7,669 nucleotides of DNA from NCBI GenBank assembly GCA_964448855.1, contig CAYUXI010000036.1, positions 1 through 7,669 on the forward strand. The letters are read 5' to 3'. The notes beneath the pieces were generated by a model, which searched no databases, had not been told where the DNA came from, and saw only the letters and a program-made list of their open reading frames with translations. Below are positions 5,410 to 7,669 of the stretch, one piece after another (the stretch's first letter is position 1; the number at the start of each line of letters is the position of its first letter). The stretch is from QAMX01 sp964448855 (GTDB lineage: Bacteria; Bacillota; Clostridia; Oscillospirales; QAMX01). A program made the translations under genes and the position numbers.

Positions 5410-7214
5410 AGAAGGGTTCGACAGGTAAAGCCGATCAATCGCCCGGCATCGTTCGCCTGATTCTCAGGATTCTGCCGTTGACCGCAAAAGCTGCCCCCTT
5501 CGGGCTTGCATTTGTGATTGTCACTTCCATCGCACAGGCTGCCGCCAACGCTTTGCAGCCCTATGTCAATGAGTATTTTATCGACAGCGTGAACGCTGCC
5601 ATCGGCACGGCCTCGCTTCCGCTTCTGGCTCTGGCCGCATTCTGCGGGATGAAGCTGGTTGCGCTGATTATGAACGCCGTTGCCAACCTCGGTTTCCAGT
5701 TCCTCTTTTCCTGGACGGTGGAGCACAAGCTGACAATTCTGCTGCAGCAGAAAATCAGCCGTCTCTCCGCGCTGGCCTTTGAGGACAGCGAACGGCTGGA
5801 CGACATCGAAAAAGCCGCGACCGGAAGCTCCGCCGTCGGTCGGCTGGTGGCAAACGTGGTGTCTATTTTCACCTTCTACCTGCCGTATTTTCTGATTTCG
5901 GCCTGGTATCTGGTTCGTCTGAAGCCACTGCTGGTTTTGTCGCTGCTGTTTGTCTTTCTGCCGGTTCTCATTTCCCATTATTTCCGTGCAAAATGCTACA
6001 CGCAGATGCAGGACGAGCTGATTCCGCTGCGGCGGAAACGGAACCACTATCGGCGCTGCATCTGTCAGCGTGAATTTTTCCGTGAAACGCGGCTACTGGG
6101 TGCCGTCCATTTCTTCCGTTCTCTCTATGAGCTGGGCTGGAAGATCCATTTCCAGAAGGAACGCCGCCTCAAAGGGCGCGTTCATCTGTTTGAAGTCTCT
6201 TCCTCGCTGCTGACCTGCTGCGGATACGGCGGCGTGCTGTGGCTCCTCTTTGACGCACTTCTGGCCGGCGATATTACCGTCGGTGCGTTTGCCGCCGTGT
6301 TCAACGCGGTTGGCGACCTGTTCAACCTCATGGAAGAGCTGTTCCAGTGGCACTTCGGCACCATGTCGGAGCGCGCGCCGTCCATCGGCAGCTTCCTCCG
6401 CTTTATGGAACAGCCCGAAGTCCCGGACGGCACGGAAACGGCCGAGCAGTCCGACATCGTCCTGCGCAACGTCTCGTTCACCTATCCGTCTGCGGAGCAG
6501 CCTGCGCTCGCCGATATCAACCTGTCCATCCGCGCCGGAGAAACGATCGCCATTGTCGGCGAAAACGGTGCCGGGAAATCCACGCTGGTGCGGCTGCTGT
6601 CCGGCCTGTACCCGCCGACGGAGGGTGAGGTGCTGCTCGGCGGGCATCCGATGGAATCGCTTCGCCGCGACAGCCGATATGCAAGGACCTCCGCGGTTTT
6701 CCAGCGGTTCCAGCGGTATCCGCTGACGCTGCGGAAAAATATCGACATCAGCTGCTCCAATCCGTCGCCAACGGATGAGGAGCTGCGCGTCACAATGGCA
6801 CAGGCCGGTGTCCGCGCCGACAGCGACACCTATCCGGACGGTCTGGACACCATGCTTGGCCGCGAATTTGACGGTGTCGATGTGTCCGGCGGGCAGTGGC
6901 AGCGCATCGCGATTGCCCGTGGGCTGAGCCGCCCGCACGATATCATCTTCCTCGATGAGCCGACCGCCGCCATTGACCCGTTGGAGGAATCCCGTTTGTA
7001 CCACAGCTTTGCCGAAATTTCCGCGGGAAAAACAGCTGTTTTGGTCACACACCGCCTCGGCTCTGCGCGAATCGCTGACCGGATCGTCGTTGTCGAGAAT
7101 GGCCGAATCGTCGAAATCGGCACCCATGATGAGCTGCTGGCCGCGAACGGCGCGTATACGCGGATGTTCCACGCACAGGCACAGTGGTATGAGGAATCCA
7201 TTCCCGCACAGTAA
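5406..7214 (+). CDS. ABC exporter half-transporter, subunit 2
   Basis: This 602-residue partner has the same layout. Membrane spans lie at about 33-57, 70-100, 147-170, 172-192, 264-285 and 289-310, and the ATPase domain starts at about 350. Walker A is GENGAGKST (385-393), Q-loop Q433, the signature VSGGQWQ (493-499, Val instead of the usual Leu), Walker B ends in IIFLDE with E518, and the switch His is H549. The ATG start overlaps the previous stop as ATGA, and AGGAG (5392-5396) lies 9 bases before it. Many heterodimeric exporters have one degenerate ATP site; here neither site shows an obvious loss. The C-terminus closely resembles that of subunit 1 (MFHAQAQWYEE against MFDAQRSWYV), suggesting descent from one duplicated gene. 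The gene is followed by a terminator, so the operon has just two genes. Cargo unknown. Confidence 0.93.
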   Translation: MKKGSTGKADQSPGIVRLILRILPLTAKAAPFGLAFVIVTSIAQAAANALQPYVNEYFIDSVNAAIGTASLPLLALAAFCGMKLVALIMNAVANLGFQFLFSWTVEHKLTILLQQKISRLSALAFEDSERLDDIEKAATGSSAVGRLVANVVSIFTFYLPYFLISAWYLVRLKPLLVLSLLFVFLPVLISHYFRAKCYTQMQDELIPLRRKRNHYRRCICQREFFRETRLLGAVHFFRSLYELGWKIHFQKERRLKGRVHLFEVSSSLLTCCGYGGVLWLLFDALLAGDITVGAFAAVFNAVGDLFNLMEELFQWHFGTMSERAPSIGSFLRFMEQPEVPDGTETAEQSDIVLRNVSFTYPSAEQPALADINLSIRAGETIAIVGENGAGKSTLVRLLSGLYPPTEGEVLLGGHPMESLRRDSRYARTSAVFQRFQRYPLTLRKNIDISCSNPSPTDEELRVTMAQAGVRADSDTYPDGLDTMLGREFDGVDVSGGQWQRIAIARGLSRPHDIIFLDEPTAAIDPLEESRLYHSFAEISAGKTAVLVTHRLGSARIADRIVVVENGRIVEIGTHDELLAANGAYTRMFHAQAQWYEESIPAQ

Positions 7215-7288
7215 ACCGATGGGTTCACCGGGTGCGTTGATCGAAGCGAAACCTTGACGCAAGAAACTTGAATGCGATAACTGGATGC

Positions 7289-7330
7289 AACAACAGGATT
7301 GGCTGACCGCCAATCCTGTTGTTCGTTTTT
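7289..7330 (+). terminator. Intrinsic terminator of the ABC operon
   Basis: A perfect 15-bp stem (7289-7303 with 7309-7323, loop TGACC) is followed by CGTTTTT (7324-7330). It lies 74 bases past the stop of subunit 2 and is the expected end of the rightward transcript. Confidence 0.92.
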
Positions 7331-7382
7331 GCAAAATCATGCAATGGATGCGCCCAATAGCAGCCAACTTCGGGCAATTTTC

Positions 7383-7406
7383 AAGGCTCCCTTATGTAAG
7401 AGGGAG
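7383..7406. repeat. Palindromic repeat, first right-flank copy
   Basis: AAGGCTCCCTTATGTAAGAG opens the copy. CTCCCT (7387-7392) pairs with AGGGAG (7401-7406) around an 8-base loop. It matches the copy at 7589-7612 except at one or two bases and is the most diverged of the three right-flank units. Confidence 0.7.
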
Positions 7407-7529
7407 GCTCGTGTGCGTACCGCTGTCGGCGGCTGCGAATACAATGTTCCCGCAGAAAAAACGGCGGGAGGCTGCCCTGTGCCCTACAAAAATTCCGACG
7501 TTCCTGTTTTACCCGCAAAGGCCGACCTT

Positions 7530-7556
7530 GGGCAGCGACCAAAGGCTCCCTTGTGT
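7530..7556. repeat. 27-base direct repeat, truncated palindrome copy
   Basis: This is identical to 7577-7603, with a start-to-start spacing of 47 bases. It contains the left arm GGCTCCCT, but the matching AGGGAGCC arm is absent downstream, so this copy cannot form the family hairpin. It probably arose by local duplication or partial deletion of a complete unit. Confidence 0.85.
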
Positions 7557-7576
7557 CATTCGCAGCGGCGAACATC

Positions 7577-7614
7577 GGGCAGCGACCAAAGGCTCCCTTG
7601 TGTAAGAGGGAGCC
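7577..7614. repeat. 27-base direct repeat plus complete hairpin
   Basis: The first 27 bases repeat 7530-7556 exactly. Unlike that copy, this one completes a perfect 8-bp stem, GGCTCCCT (7591-7598) with AGGGAGCC (7607-7614), loop of 8. No T run follows, so it is a palindromic intergenic repeat rather than a terminator. Confidence 0.85.
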
Positions 7615-7630
7615 GGGAGGTTATAATATG

Positions 7631-7649
7631 AAGTGCAACACCCTGAAAA
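7631..7649. repeat. Inverted counterpart of the left-edge motif
   Basis: The reverse complement reads TTTTCAG, one G, then GTGTTGCACTT. The left edge has the same two blocks (3-9 and 15-25) separated by five A residues. Eighteen bases match in the same order and opposite orientation, so the two copies frame nearly the whole window. Confidence 0.7.
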
Positions 7650-7669
7650 TAGGAAGAGACAATATGCAA

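Larger units (their letters stand above)
7331..7669. other. Gene-free right flank, repeat-rich
   Basis: No credible gene starts here. Open frames across it mainly translate the repeat units and lack an SD. The stretch holds a CTCCCT/AGGGAG hairpin (7383-7406), a weak 6-bp inverted repeat (7448-7469), two exact copies of a 27-base unit (7530-7556 and 7577-7603), the best hairpin of the family (7591-7614), and the inverted counterpart of the left-edge motif (7631-7649). TATAAT at 7622-7627 is part of the repeat edge and has no good -35 partner. Confidence 0.7.

Noticed and set aside
7254..7281. Possible promoter TTGACG-N16-GATAAC before the ABC terminator
   Set aside because: The match is partial, and transcription would run almost directly into the hairpin at 7289, so only a very short RNA could result. 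Chance is the simpler reading.
7299..7631. 110-codon frame in the right flank
   Set aside because: It starts inside the terminator stem and mostly translates the repeat units, giving recurring KAPLC/QRLPC-type segments. No SD or domain.

Overview
The window looks like chromosomal DNA from a fairly GC-rich Firmicute, most plausibly a gut-type Clostridia (Oscillospiraceae/Ruminococcaceae-like). The reasons are vegetative-type promoters (one a perfect TTGACA-N17-TATAAT), purine-rich Shine-Dalgarno (SD) sequences, GTG and TTG starts, and short interspersed palindromic repeats built around a CTCCCT/AGGGAG stem at both edges. The taxonomic guess is inference; no rRNA or marker gene is present.

Layout: positions 1-227 hold gene-free repeat DNA, and a strong two-way hairpin terminator lies at 228-262. 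From 3442 down to 430 runs a leftward operon: promoter, two overlapping half-size CHR-family (chromate/anion) transporter genes, then a protein with the architecture of a family 98 glycoside hydrolase but no signal peptide. From 3516 to 7330 runs a rightward, divergent operon: perfect consensus promoter, short leader with an inverted repeat, two overlapping ABC exporter half-transporter genes, and a 15-bp-stem intrinsic terminator. Positions 7331-7669 are again gene-free and hold copies of a palindromic repeat, a 27-bp direct repeat, and a motif that is the inverted counterpart of the one at the left edge.

How the genes work together: the two CHR halves are expected to form one two-subunit membrane transporter, and the two ABC proteins one heterodimeric exporter with both ATP sites apparently complete. 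The GH98-like protein is translationally coupled to the CHR pair but appears cytoplasmic and seems to lack one expected acidic residue, so its role is open. Nothing in the sequence links the two operons except the shared 244-bp regulatory gap. The most interesting points are the CHR pair/GH98-like linkage, the atypical GH98 active-site region, the probable operator or leader structure under a consensus promoter, and the inverted repeats framing the whole segment.
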